64,000 bases of DNA from Symbiopectobacterium purcellii (GTDB taxonomy: Bacteria > Pseudomonadota > Gammaproteobacteria > Enterobacterales > Enterobacteriaceae), in assembly GCF_019797845.1 (NCBI RefSeq), contig NZ_CP081864.1, forward strand, positions 2,852,001-2,916,000. The letters run 5' to 3'. The notes beneath the pieces are model-generated. The model made no database searches, had not been told where the DNA came from, and worked only from the letters and a program-made list of their open reading frames with translations. The translations under genes and the position numbers were made by a program. Every line of letters begins with the position of its first letter. Positions within the stretch are counted from its first letter, which is position 1. Below, in pieces: positions 1 to 9,251 of the stretch.

Positions 1-386
1 GCCCTGATAAAAGCAAAAGCGTTTGTTGTCATTACCGGGCTGATGGACAAAACGATCGACCAGGCGCGGTACCACGGTTTCGCCCATGGTGTAGATAAAT
101 GCCAGACTGATCACGTCATCCTGCTGGCCACACATCTGGCGCAGCGCCAGTCGGCCATTCTCCAGTTCAAGCAGTGCATTGTCCACATAGGGTAAAAAAG
201 CTTACCTGCATGGGTAATACGTACATTCCTGCCCGATTTTTCAAACAGCATCACACCCAGCTCTTTCTCCAGTTCTGCAATAGCGTGGCTAAGCGACGGC
301 TGCGTAATAAACAGGCTTGATGCTGCTTCGGTGTAATGCTGCTTTTCAGCCAGGCGTTTAAAGTAGTGGAGCTGTTTTAAATTCAT
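1..386 (-). pseudogene. LysR-family regulator, frameshifted and cut by window edge
   Basis: The first ~67 residues are a standard LysR winged-helix domain (MNLKQLHYFKRLAEKQHYTE, then ITQPSLSHAIAELEKELG). After residues AGKLF the frame is lost. A six-A run on the plus strand (194-199, six T on the coding strand) is one base short of what would continue the LysR reading as LPYVDNALLELENG and on to the window edge in the other frame. The rest of the effector domain lies outside the window. It is divergent from ydiN, so it was probably the local regulator of the transporter/dehydrogenase genes. Either the gene is broken or the run is a homopolymer sequencing error. Confidence 0.8.
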
Positions 387-1008
387 GACCGACCTCTTGG
401 CAAGGTATCACGGCATCATTTGCACGCAGTGATATGGGTAGATTCCTACTGCCAGCATATCCCGCTTTTACCGTTGCAACTGCCGGTCAGACCGGGCCAA
501 TGCAACATTGTTTCGGTGCCGTGCAATATAAGCGGTACGCCTGTCAGCACAACAAAAACGCGCAGCGTAACGCAATTGTTAATGAGTGAAAGCATAAATC
601 GGACAGGAATGACACTGCGTTATAGCATATATCTGCCACCCGAGAAATTGAGGAAATAATACTGCCTGTCAGATCACAAAATAGCGACTCACCGTAAACA
701 CAATGTGATGCAAGACCACCTTTTCCGGATCGCGCTGTTGTAGGGAGCTTGTGAAATAAAAACATTTCATCAACATCCAATTACGCTACTTCCTCACATT
801 GCACAGCAATAAAGTTGGCAACTAAAACGGCATATTACGTATTTATTATTATCCGCATTTAATACATTACATAACGAGAATAAAAAACATCTCAAGCAGT
901 ATCGACATTCATTGAAATACAAAAGGTCAGGAAAAACGAAAACCGCTATCCCTGGTTATAAAAAACATCAACAACAAGCAGAATCATTAACGAAATGCGG
1001 AGAAAAGC
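387..1008. other. Divergent intergenic region LysR / ydiN
   Basis: This 622-bp AT-rich gap separates the LysR fragment from ydiN. I see no convincing gene; the short open frames lack ribosome sites and recognisable protein features. It should hold the two divergent promoters and any LysR operator. ydiN has a good ribosome site (GGAG, 997-1000 area) just before its ATG. Confidence 0.5.
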
Positions 1009-2244
1009 ATGAGCCAGAATAAGGCCTTCAATGCGCCCTTCTTATTAGCCGTCGTCGGTATCTATCTCAGTTATTTTTTACATGGCGTCAGCGTTATTAC
1101 GCTGGCACAAAACATGACATCCCTTGCGGAGAAATTTGGTACCGATAATGCGGGTATTGCCTATCTGATTTCGGGTATTGGCTTAGGCCGATTGGTCAGT
1201 ATTCTCTTCTTTGGCGTGATCTCTGACAAATTTGGTCGCCGCTCAGTCATTTTGCTCGGCGTCAGCTTATATATATTGTTCTTCTTTGGTATTCCCGCCA
1301 GCCCAAATCTGATTGTCGCCTTCGGCCTAGCCGTGTGCGTCGGTGTCGCCAATGCAGCATTGGACACCGGCGGCTATCCAGCACTGATGGAGTGTTATCC
1401 CAAAACGTCAGGTTCAGCAGTCATTCTGTTAAAAGCCATGATCTCCTTCGGCCAGATGTTATACCCGATGCTGGTCAGCTACCTGCTGCTCAGTCACATC
1501 TGGTATGGCTATGCCATGATCATCCCCGGTGTTCTCTTCGTCTTGGTATCGTTGCTGCTACTAAAAAGCAAGTTCCCCAGCCAGTTGGTGGATGCCACCA
1601 TTGCCAAAGAACTGCCGCAAATGAACAGCAAGCCGCTCGCCTGGTTGGAAGGGGTTGCCTCTATTATTTTTGGCGTTGCCGCATTCTCCACCTTTTACGT
1701 CATTGTGGTCTGGATGCCTAAATACGCCATGGCCTTTGCCGGTATGGCGGAAGCCGATGCGCTGAAAACCATCTCCTATTACAGCATGGGTTCACTGGTG
1801 TGCGTATTTATATTCGCCCTGCTGTTAAAAAGCATGGTACGCCCGGTGTGGGCCAACGTGTTTAATACCGGGGTATCGGTGATCACTGCCACGATTATTT
1901 ATCTCTACCCATCACCGCTGGTATGTAATGTGGGCGCCTTTGTTATCGGCTTTTCAGCCGCAGGCGGGATATTGCAGCTCGGCGTTTCAGTCATGTCCGA
2001 ATTTTTCCCAAAAAGCAAAGCCAAAGTCACCAGCGTTTACATGATGATGGGTGGCCTGGCTAACTTCTTAATTCCGCTCATCACTGGATACCTGTCAAAA
2101 ATCGGTCTGCAATACATTATTTTGCTGGACATTGCTTTTGCCCTGCTGGCTTTTGTTACTGCCATCGTGGTTTTTATTCGCTACTACAAAGTGTTCAAAA
2201 TCCCGCAAACCGATTTACGGTTCGGCGAACGTTTCTTTCAATAA
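1009..2244 (+). CDS. ydiN: MFS transporter YdiN
   Basis: This is a 411-residue major facilitator superfamily protein with twelve hydrophobic segments and the family loop 2-3 motif (GVISDKFGRRSVI, residues ~75-87). I recognise it as YdiN from long stretches matching the E. coli protein, for example LAQNM.SLAEKF, ALDTGGYPALMEC and SVMSEFFPKSKAKVTS. Its substrate is unproven. Its place beside quinate/shikimate dehydrogenase and dehydroquinase suggests uptake of a shikimate- or quinate-like acid, which is inference. It starts at an ATG behind GGAGAAAAGC and is separated by 131 bp from ydiB on the same strand. Confidence 0.9.
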   Translation: MSQNKAFNAPFLLAVVGIYLSYFLHGVSVITLAQNMTSLAEKFGTDNAGIAYLISGIGLGRLVSILFFGVISDKFGRRSVILLGVSLYILFFFGIPASPNLIVAFGLAVCVGVANAALDTGGYPALMECYPKTSGSAVILLKAMISFGQMLYPMLVSYLLLSHIWYGYAMIIPGVLFVLVSLLLLKSKFPSQLVDATIAKELPQMNSKPLAWLEGVASIIFGVAAFSTFYVIVVWMPKYAMAFAGMAEADALKTISYYSMGSLVCVFIFALLLKSMVRPVWANVFNTGVSVITATIIYLYPSPLVCNVGAFVIGFSAAGGILQLGVSVMSEFFPKSKAKVTSVYMMMGGLANFLIPLITGYLSKIGLQYIILLDIAFALLAFVTAIVVFIRYYKVFKIPQTDLRFGERFFQ

Positions 2245-2375
2245 CGACGCCACAAGAATGTGAGTATTGATTTTAAAAACTGAACAGAACGGCAATCGAC
2301 CGTTTGCGCGATATGCGCCCGCCTATTGCCTGAATAACTGCACCACCTATTATTACCTTGTGTAAGGAGTTTAGA

Positions 2376-3242
2376 ATGGATGTTACCGCAAAATATGAAC
2401 TGATTGGATTAATGGCTTATCCCATCAGACACAGCCTTTCGCCGGAAATGCAAAACAAGGCGTTGGAAAAAGCGGGTTTGCCTTTCACTTATATGGCCTT
2501 TGAGGTGGACAACACCACCTTCGGTAAAGCGATTGAAGGCCTGAAAGCGCTGAAAATGCGCGGCACTGGCGTTTCCATGCCAAATAAACAATTAGCCTGC
2601 CAATATGTGGATGAATTAACACCGGCTGCGAAATTGGTGGGGGCGATTAATACCATTGTTAATGATAACGGGTATTTGCGTGGTTATAACACCGATGGCA
2701 CCGGGCATATTCGTGCCATCAAAGAAAGCGGTTTTGATATTCAAGGCAAAACCATGGTGTTGGTCGGTTCGGGCGGTGCATCAACCGCCATTGGTGCCCA
2801 GGCTGCGATTGAAGGCATTAAAGAGATCAAGCTGTTCAACCGCAAAGATGAATTCTACGAACAGGCACTTGCCTTCGCCAAACGCGTGAATGACAACACC
2901 GATTGCACCGTGACCGTCAGTGATTTGGCGAACCAAAAAGCCTTCGCCGACGCCATTGCCCACGCCGACATTCTGACCAACGGCACCAAAGTCGGCATGA
3001 AGCCGCTCGAAGACCAATGCGTGGTGAGCGATATTGCCATGCTACGCCCTGAACTGCTGGTCACCGAGTGCGTTTACAACCCGCACATCACCAAGATGCT
3101 GCAAATGGCCATGGATGCAGGCTGCAAGACCATTGATGGCTACGGCATGCTGCTGTGGCAAGGGGCTGAGCAATTCAAGCTCTGGACCGGTAAAGAGTTC
3201 CCGCTGGAACACATCAAAAAAGTGATGGGCTTTAACGCCTAA
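2376..3242 (+). CDS. ydiB: Quinate/shikimate dehydrogenase YdiB
   Basis: This 288-residue protein is in the shikimate dehydrogenase family and matches E. coli YdiB along its full length ([20 protein letters not shown] at the start, LLWQGAEQF near the end). It carries the substrate site motif S-L-S-P and the catalytic Lys/Asp region ([13 protein letters not shown]). The Rossmann nucleotide motif GSGGAS follows at about residues 132-137. YdiB oxidises quinate or shikimate with NAD or NADP. The ATG at 2376 is preferred over an upstream start because TAAGGAG lies directly before it and the length then equals E. coli's 288. It is followed by a strong hairpin and the broken aroD. Confidence 0.95.
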   Translation: MDVTAKYELIGLMAYPIRHSLSPEMQNKALEKAGLPFTYMAFEVDNTTFGKAIEGLKALKMRGTGVSMPNKQLACQYVDELTPAAKLVGAINTIVNDNGYLRGYNTDGTGHIRAIKESGFDIQGKTMVLVGSGGASTAIGAQAAIEGIKEIKLFNRKDEFYEQALAFAKRVNDNTDCTVTVSDLANQKAFADAIAHADILTNGTKVGMKPLEDQCVVSDIAMLRPELLVTECVYNPHITKMLQMAMDAGCKTIDGYGMLLWQGAEQFKLWTGKEFPLEHIKKVMGFNA

Positions 3243-3253
3243 AACACGTCGGT

Positions 3254-3278
3254 ACGCGGCGTATTCCTCACGCCGCGT
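3254..3278 (+). terminator. Intra-operon GC-rich hairpin after ydiB
   Basis: A perfect 9-bp stem (ACGCGGCGT, loop ATTCCTC, ACGCCGCGT) is followed by TTATC. The U-tract is short, so this may be an attenuating or mRNA-stabilising hairpin rather than a full terminator. Confidence 0.5.
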
Positions 3279-3318
3279 TTATCAGACCGTGTGGCAAAAG
3301 ATGACGTAAAGGAAAAGC

Positions 3319-4076
3319 ATGAAAACCGTAACCGTAAAAAATCGGGTGTTTGGCGAAGGCGCACCAAAAATTATCGTCTCGCTGATGGGCAAAGACATCG
3401 CAGCCATCAAGTCTGAAGCCCACCATTATCAAGACGGTGACGTCGATGTTCTGGAATGGCCGCCGATCATTTCGATGACGTGTCCTCTATCGCCAGCGTG
3501 CTGGAGTCGGTGCGCACGCTGCGTAACTGCATCCCCGACAAGCCCCTGCTGTTTACCTTCCGCAGCAAGCAAGAAGGCGGGGAAAAAGTGCTCTCTGCCG
3601 AGGCCTACATTGCCTTGAACAAGGCAGTCGTGGAGAGCGGGTTTGTTAACATGATCGATCTGGAGCTGTTTACCGGTGATGCACTGGTGAAAGATACCGT
3701 GGCATTTGCGCATGCTCACGGCGTGAAGGTCATCATGTCCAACCACGACTTCCACAAAACGCCACCGAAAGAAGAGATCGTCAAACGCCTGTGCAAAATG
3801 CAGGAATTGGGTGCCGATATCCCGAAAATCGCCCTGATGCAGCAGAGCAAAGACGATGTGCTCACCCTGCTGGCCGCCACGCTGGAAATGCATGAGAAGC
3901 ACGCTGACCGCCCGATCATCACCATATCCATGTCAACAACCGGTGTCATCTCCCGTCTCTCCGGCGAGCTGTTTGGTTCAGCCGCCACGTTTGGCGCACT
4001 GAAAAAGGCCTCTGCCCCAGGGCAAATTGCCGTTAAAGATTTGCGCACTGTGTTGACGGTATTACACCAATCCTGA
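3319..4076 (+). pseudogene. aroD: Type I 3-dehydroquinate dehydratase, frameshifted
   Basis: Two frames together give a ~252-residue class I dehydroquinase closely like E. coli AroD. Residues 1-47 ([20 protein letters not shown]... up to DVLEW) are in one frame. Everything from [17 protein letters not shown] to the end ([12 protein letters not shown]) is in the next. One base is missing near 3459-3463, exactly at the EWR motif, so the catalytic Arg of that motif is lost. Downstream catalytic residues remain: His in SNHDFH, the Schiff-base Lys in ADIPKIAL and Arg in VISRL. No second dehydroquinase is seen here, so shikimate synthesis would need another enzyme (for example a type II AroQ) elsewhere. 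A sequencing error remains possible. Confidence 0.85.
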
Positions 4077-4152
4077 ATAGCGATGGCGCGGCTGTAGCCG
4101 TTTGCGCTGCTGAAAGCAGCACACGCTCATTTGCTTATCACGAGGAGTTGCA

Positions 4153-5748
4153 ATGAAACTGGAAAAACCGAAAAGAATTAATGGCCGAGTGCCGGTGCTC
4201 TCCGCACAGGACGCCGTTAACTATATCCCCGATGAAGCCACCCTGTGCGTATTGGGGGCTGGCGGTGGCATTCTGGAAGCCACCTCACTGATCACCGCCC
4301 TCGCCGACCGCTACAAAACCACGCAGTCACCGCGCGACCTGTCGCTGATCAGCCCAACCGGGCTAGGCGATCGCGCCGAGCGCGGCATCAGTCCACTGGC
4401 ACAGGAAGGTCTGGTGAAATGGGCGCTGTGCGGCCACTGGGGACAATCACCTCGAATTTCCGATCTGGCAGAACAGAACAAGATCGTCTCCTACAACTAC
4501 CCGCAAGGGGTGCTGACGCAAGCTATTCGCGCCTCTGCCGCTCACCAGCCGGGCATTTTAAGCAATATCGGTATTGGTACCTTTTTCGATCCGCGTCAAC
4601 AGGGCGGCAAGCTGAATGAAGTCACCAAAGACGACCTGATCAAGCTGGTCGAAATCGATAATCAGGAATACCTGTTCTACAAGGCCATAGCCCCGAATGT
4701 CGCCTTTATCCGCGCGACCACCTGCGACAGCGAAGGGTACGCCTCTTTCGAAGATGAAGTGATGTATCTCGATGCGCTGGTGATTGCGCAAGCGGTACAC
4801 AACAACGGCGGTATCGTGATGATGCAAGTGCAGAAGATGGTCAAAAAAGCCACGCTGCATCCTAAATCCGTGCGTATTCCTGGCTATCTGGTCGACATTG
4901 TGGTGGTGGATTCAACGCAAACCCAACTGTACGGCGGAGCGCCCGTCAACCGCTTTATCTCCGGTGATTTTGTGCTGGATGACAGCACCAAAATGGCCAT
5001 CCCCCTTAACCAACGCAAACTGGTGGCACGCCGCGCGCTGTTCGAAATGCGCAAGGGTGCAGTCGGTAACGTAGGTGTTGGTATCGCCGACGACATCGGT
5101 CTGGTAGCGCGCGAAGAGGGCTGTGCCGATGACTTTGTGCTAACGGTGGAAACCGGCCCTATCGGCGGGATCACCACACAAGGCGTGGCCTTCGGCGCCA
5201 ACGTCAATACCCGCGCCATTCTGGACATGACGTCTCAGTTCGATTTTTACCACGGCGGTGGGTTGGATGTGTGTTACCTGAGCTTTGCTGAAATCGACCG
5301 ACACGGCAACGTTGGTGTGCATAAATTCAACGGAAAAATCATGGGCACCGGCGGGTTTATCGACATCAGCGCCACCTCGAAAAAGATCATCTTCTGCGGC
5401 ACCCTAACGGCAGGCAGCTTAAAAACTGACGTCGGCGACGGCAAGCTGACGATCGTGCAGGAAGGGAAAGTCAAAAAATTCATTCAGGAAATCCCTGAAA
5501 TCACGTTCAGCGGAAAAATTGCGCTCGAACGCGGCTTGGACGTGCGTTACATCACCGAACGCGCCGTCTTCACCCTAAAAGCAGACGGTTTGCACCTGGT
5601 TGAGATCGCACCCGGCGTCGATTTGGAAAAAGACATTCTGGCACAGATGGACTTTACCCCGGTCATTTCGCCTGACTTAACACTGATGGATACACGCCTC
5701 TTTTTCGATGCCGTGATGGGCTTTGTATTGCCAGACGCTGAACAATAA
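4153..5748 (+). CDS. ydiF: Acyl-CoA:acetate CoA-transferase YdiF
   Basis: This 531-residue family I CoA-transferase has alpha- and beta-like halves fused in one chain, as in E. coli YdiF (531 residues). The catalytic Glu that forms the glutamyl-CoA thioester is in VETGPIGG and computes to residue 333, the same position as in E. coli. The glycine-rich oxyanion regions (GAGGGILEAT near residue 36; GGLDVCYLSF) are present. It moves CoA between short-chain acyl-CoAs and acetate. A GAGGAG site precedes the ATG, and ydiO follows after 14 bp, so they are co-transcribed. Confidence 0.93.
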   Translation: MKLEKPKRINGRVPVLSAQDAVNYIPDEATLCVLGAGGGILEATSLITALADRYKTTQSPRDLSLISPTGLGDRAERGISPLAQEGLVKWALCGHWGQSPRISDLAEQNKIVSYNYPQGVLTQAIRASAAHQPGILSNIGIGTFFDPRQQGGKLNEVTKDDLIKLVEIDNQEYLFYKAIAPNVAFIRATTCDSEGYASFEDEVMYLDALVIAQAVHNNGGIVMMQVQKMVKKATLHPKSVRIPGYLVDIVVVDSTQTQLYGGAPVNRFISGDFVLDDSTKMAIPLNQRKLVARRALFEMRKGAVGNVGVGIADDIGLVAREEGCADDFVLTVETGPIGGITTQGVAFGANVNTRAILDMTSQFDFYHGGGLDVCYLSFAEIDRHGNVGVHKFNGKIMGTGGFIDISATSKKIIFCGTLTAGSLKTDVGDGKLTIVQEGKVKKFIQEIPEITFSGKIALERGLDVRYITERAVFTLKADGLHLVEIAPGVDLEKDILAQMDFTPVISPDLTLMDTRLFFDAVMGFVLPDAEQ

Positions 5749-5762
5749 CAGGAGTAACAACG

Positions 5763-6914
5763 ATGGACTTTGCCTTAACCGAAGAGCAAGAACTGCTGCT
5801 TGCCAGTATTCGGGAATTGATCACCAGTGATTTCCCGGAAGAGTATTTCAGAACCTGCGATCAGACCGGTACCTATCCGAAAGAATTTATGCGGGCGCTG
5901 GCCGATAACGGCATTTCCCTGCTGGGCGTGCCGGAAGAATTTGGCGGCATTCCGGCGGACTATGTCACCCAAATGCTGGCGCTGATGGAAGTATCTAAAA
6001 ATGGCGCCCCGGCGTTCCTGATCACTAACGGTCAGTGCATCCACAGCATGCGTCGTTTTGGTTCTGCCGAGCAATTGCGCAAAACCGCGGAAAGCACGCT
6101 GGCAACCGGCGATCCGGCCTATTCGCTGGCCCTCACCGAGCCGGGCGCAGGCTCGGACAACAGCAGTGCGACCACCAGCTACACGCGTAAAAACGGTAAG
6201 GTGTATCTCAACGGGCAAAAAACCTTTATCACCGGTGCCAAAGAGTACCCTTATATGCTGGTGCTGGCGCGCGATCCTGAACCACAGGATCCGAAAAAAG
6301 CCTTTACCCTGTGGTGGGTGGAATCGGACAAACCCGGAATAAAAATCAATCCATTGCACAAAATTGGCTGGCATATGCTGACCACCTGCGAAGTCTATCT
6401 CGATAACGTCGAAGTCGAAGAGAGTGACATGGTGGGTGAAGAAGGCATGGGCTTTCTGAACGTGATGTACAATTTCGAAATGGAACGCCTGATCAATGCC
6501 GCGCGCAGTACCGGTTTTGCCGAGTGCGCCTTTGAAGATGCCGCCCGTTATGCCAACCAGCGTATCGCTTTTGGCAAACCGATTGGCCATAACCAGATGA
6601 TCCAGGAGAAGCTGGCGCTGATGGCCATCAAAATCGAGAACATGCGTAATATGGTGCTGAAGTGTGCCTGGCAGGCGGATCAGGAGCTGTCATTACGCAC
6701 CAGTGCCGCGTTGTGCAAACTCTATTGCGCGCGCACCGCACTGGAAGTGATCGATGATGCCATTCAGATCATGGGTGGACTGGGTTATACGGATGATGCA
6801 CGCGTATCCCGTTTCTGGCGTGACGTGCGCTGCGAAAGGATTGGCGGCGGTACTGATGAAATCATGATTTATATTGCCGGACGGCAGATCCTGAAAGATT
6901 ATCAAAGTAAATAA
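5763..6914 (+). CDS. ydiO: Acyl-CoA dehydrogenase YdiO
   Basis: This 383-residue flavoprotein of the acyl-CoA dehydrogenase family (YdiO/CaiA branch) has the family signatures LTEPGAGSD (residues ~122-130), QIMGGLGYTDD and a C-terminal GGGTDEI. The Glu that acts as base in medium-chain enzymes is Gly here (RIGGGTDEI). A Glu in the helix motif MERLINAA occupies the position used by isovaleryl- and long-chain enzymes. Electrons should pass to the YdiQR flavoprotein. It is the last gene of the ydiN-to-ydiO group and ends at a strong bidirectional terminator. Confidence 0.93.
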   Translation: MDFALTEEQELLLASIRELITSDFPEEYFRTCDQTGTYPKEFMRALADNGISLLGVPEEFGGIPADYVTQMLALMEVSKNGAPAFLITNGQCIHSMRRFGSAEQLRKTAESTLATGDPAYSLALTEPGAGSDNSSATTSYTRKNGKVYLNGQKTFITGAKEYPYMLVLARDPEPQDPKKAFTLWWVESDKPGIKINPLHKIGWHMLTTCEVYLDNVEVEESDMVGEEGMGFLNVMYNFEMERLINAARSTGFAECAFEDAARYANQRIAFGKPIGHNQMIQEKLALMAIKIENMRNMVLKCAWQADQELSLRTSAALCKLYCARTALEVIDDAIQIMGGLGYTDDARVSRFWRDVRCERIGGGTDEIMIYIAGRQILKDYQSK

Positions 6915-6920
6915 CTGACG

Positions 6921-6954
6921 GGTTAAGGCTCCCGTTCACTTGGGAGCCTTAACC
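6921..6954. terminator. Bidirectional terminator between ydiO and ydiP
   Basis: A perfect 13-bp stem (GGTTAAGGCTCCC, 8-nt loop, GGGAGCCTTAACC) lies between the convergent ydiO and ydiP stops. Confidence 0.8.
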
Positions 6955-6965
6955 GGCTATCCGCA

Positions 6966-7877
6966 TCACAGCAGCAATTCTGAACGCTCACCAAACTCCG
7001 TTATATACTCCAATCCATTCAGACTATTTTTAAACTGCTTGCGGTACTCGCTCGGTGAACAGCCAACGTGGCGCATGAATAATTTGGCAAAGTGATCGAC
7101 ATTGTCATACCCCACGCGGATGGCAATCTCGTTCAAACTGGATTCGGTGTTGGTCAGCGAAAATTTTGCTTCGGTGATCCGGCGCTTAATCACATAGTTG
7201 ATCGGAGAGATATGATATTCCTTGGTAAATTCATGACAAATGTAGCTGACGCTGGCGCGGAATTTTTTAGCGAGCTGATCCAGGGTTATCTTTTCCCGAT
7301 AATTATTATTGAGATAAACCAAAATATCTTTCACCAACACTTCTTTGCGAATATAACCGGGTTCAGAACGGTAGGCATTTTTAAAGTTTTCATAAAACAA
7401 CGCCGTCAAAGCATAACCGAAAGCATCGTAGACCGGTGAGGATAAAAGGTTTTTTTGCTGTGGTAACATCACCCCCAGTTCGTGAAAGATACTTTTTATT
7501 ACCTCTTTTCCTTTCACCACTGAAACCACCGGGCAAGAATTGGCCTGCATGATCTGATTCTCATCCCTGTCGCGAAATTTAAATCCGTAAACAGCACAGG
7601 TATAGGTGGTTGCCGGGGACGCATTATCGGAGGCGACGGCATGCAATCGGCCACGTTCGACCACCACAATATCGCCGGTCTGTGCAACATAATTGGACGA
7701 ATCGATGATAAGCCGAGCTACGCCACTTTTCACATAGATCAGCTCCGTTTCCGCATCATGTACATGGTGACCGGACTCCCAGTTTGGGTCATCGCTGATC
7801 ACAAAGCGGGACAATTTGGGCGTCATTCCCTTTTCAAACAAGGTATCGGTATTATTGTCAAACCAGCGCTGATACAT
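6966..7877 (-). CDS. ydiP: AraC-family regulator YdiP
   Basis: This 303-residue AraC/XylS regulator has an N-terminal cupin-like sensing half (GHHVHDAETELIYVKSG) and a C-terminal pair of helix-turn-helices (LDQLAKKFRASVSYICHEF; IAIRVGYDNVDHFAKLFMRH). It matches E. coli YdiP in length and sequence. The start at 7877 (MYQRWFDN) is chosen over an ATG 12 codons upstream because GTGGAGG precedes it and the length then equals 303. It is divergent from ydiQ across a 593-bp control region and convergent with ydiO. It is the likely regulator of the ETF/fadK operon, which is inference from position. Confidence 0.92.
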   Translation of the reverse strand: MYQRWFDNNTDTLFEKGMTPKLSRFVISDDPNWESGHHVHDAETELIYVKSGVARLIIDSSNYVAQTGDIVVVERGRLHAVASDNASPATTYTCAVYGFKFRDRDENQIMQANSCPVVSVVKGKEVIKSIFHELGVMLPQQKNLLSSPVYDAFGYALTALFYENFKNAYRSEPGYIRKEVLVKDILVYLNNNYREKITLDQLAKKFRASVSYICHEFTKEYHISPINYVIKRRITEAKFSLTNTESSLNEIAIRVGYDNVDHFAKLFMRHVGCSPSEYRKQFKNSLNGLEYITEFGERSELLL

Positions 7878-8470
7878 GACAACCTCCACGGAGAACAGTA
7901 AGGTGTGAGCCAATTATTTAGGGGTAAAGTAGCGCAACGACCTGTACTGTATATCACGTTTTTAACCGCGCAAAACAAGATTGTTTGCATATCATGCAAG
8001 ATTACACCGCCCGATTGTTTAGCCTGAAAAGCACATTTTTTTAACGCATTACACTGTGTATTTTTTCTCATTTAAAACACGCATTGCCTACATACACAAA
8101 ACATCACATTCACAATTCACTGATATTCTCTTTATTCAATGAGCGTGTTAATAATTCCAATTAAAAAAAAGCCTCGCATTTATGATGTGCATCACAACTT
8201 ATTTTCACCCTGTGTTTTCAGTGTGAATATGCAGTAGCCGATTTCTGCGTAACGTTTAAAGGGGATGTCACATAAGCAAGATGCCATGAAATATATTTAT
8301 CTGCCGTTGCGCACAATTTTTTTGCAAGATTGTTGGTAACTAAAACATATTATCATGTCGTTTTTCACCCCTATCCCCCGCACACTACTCCCATCAAATT
8401 TTTATATCTCTCTGAGGCACATCGATATTATTTTTCGATGCCCGCCTGCGAGCGACCAATAGGAGACGCC
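7878..8470. other. Divergent control region ydiP / ydiQ
   Basis: This 593-bp AT-rich gap has no gene I can support. It should contain both divergent promoters, the YdiP operator and the CRP-like site listed separately. ydiQ has an AGGAGACGCC site just before its ATG. Confidence 0.6.
8181..8196. promoter_or_regulatory. CRP-like site upstream of ydiQRST-fadK
   Basis: TATGA-TGTGCA-TCACA fits the CRP pattern TGTGA-N6-TCACA with one mismatch in the left arm. It lies 275 bp before the ydiQ start, so it may serve ydiP or an upstream ydiQ promoter. Confidence 0.4.
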
Positions 8471-9235
8471 ATGAAAATAATAACCTGCTTCAAGCTGGTG
8501 CCCGAAGAGCAAGACATTGTGGTTACCGCCCAACGTACGCTCAATTTTGACCGCGCCGATGCAAAAATCAGTCAGTTTGATTTGAATGCCATCGAAGCCG
8601 CCACCCAGTTGGCCGGCGCTGATGGGCACGTTGCCGCGCTGAGCGTCGGCGGCAGCCTGCTGGACAACACCAAAGTACGCAAAGATGTGCTGTCGCGCGG
8701 CCCCAATGAACTGTTCCTGGTACAGGATGCACAGTTAGACAACGCGCTACCCAAAGATACTGCACAAGTGCTAGCAGCTGCGGCCCGTAAGATTGGCTTC
8801 GATCTGCTGCTGTTCGGCGAAGGCTCCGGCGATCTCTATGCGCAGCAGGTTGGGCTGTTGGTCGGTGAAATGTTGCAACTGCCTACCCTCAATGCCGTAA
8901 GCCAGGTAGAACTGCTCGATAACCGGGTGCGCGTGGAGCGCACATTGGAAGAGGAAGTGGAAATTCTTGAGCTGCCGCTGCCCGCCGTGCTCTGCGTGAC
9001 ATCAGATATTAATGCGCTAAAAATTCCGTCGATGAAGGCCATTCTGGGTGCCGGGAAAAAACCGGTAACGCAATGGAAAGCGGAAGATATCAGTTGGCAG
9101 CGCACAGCCCCCCACACCGAGCTGACGCAGATCTGCGTACCACCACAGGCGGAGCGTAAACACATCATTCTGGAAAGCGATTCGCCGGAAGCGATCGCCG
9201 AACTGGCCGAACACCTGAAAAAAGCGCTGAACTAA
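8471..9235 (+). CDS. ydiQ: Electron transfer flavoprotein beta-type subunit YdiQ (FixA-like)
   Basis: This 254-residue ETF beta/FixA homologue is equal in length to E. coli YdiQ. It begins MKIITCFKLVPEEQDIVV and carries the alpha/beta nucleotide-binding fold typical of the family (GPNELFLVQD, LLFGEGSGDLYAQQVG). With YdiR it should form the FAD-carrying electron shuttle between the YdiO dehydrogenase and the YdiS/YdiT quinone branch. The start at 8471 is chosen because of the AGGAGACGCC site; upstream codons in frame have no family match. It heads the ydiQRST-fadK operon. Confidence 0.93.
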   Translation: MKIITCFKLVPEEQDIVVTAQRTLNFDRADAKISQFDLNAIEAATQLAGADGHVAALSVGGSLLDNTKVRKDVLSRGPNELFLVQDAQLDNALPKDTAQVLAAAARKIGFDLLLFGEGSGDLYAQQVGLLVGEMLQLPTLNAVSQVELLDNRVRVERTLEEEVEILELPLPAVLCVTSDINALKIPSMKAILGAGKKPVTQWKAEDISWQRTAPHTELTQICVPPQAERKHIILESDSPEAIAELAEHLKKALN

Positions 9236-9251
9236 CCCGGAGAATATCATC

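Noticed and set aside
420..780. Short frames in the LysR-ydiN gap
   Set aside because: They overlap on opposite strands, lack ribosome sites and look non-protein-like.
3900..3960. Apparent loss of the catalytic Lys in the dehydroquinase at MSTTG
   Set aside because: On counting against the E. coli protein, the Schiff-base Lys170 lies in ADIPKIA, which is kept. The MSAKTG-type Lys is not catalytic.
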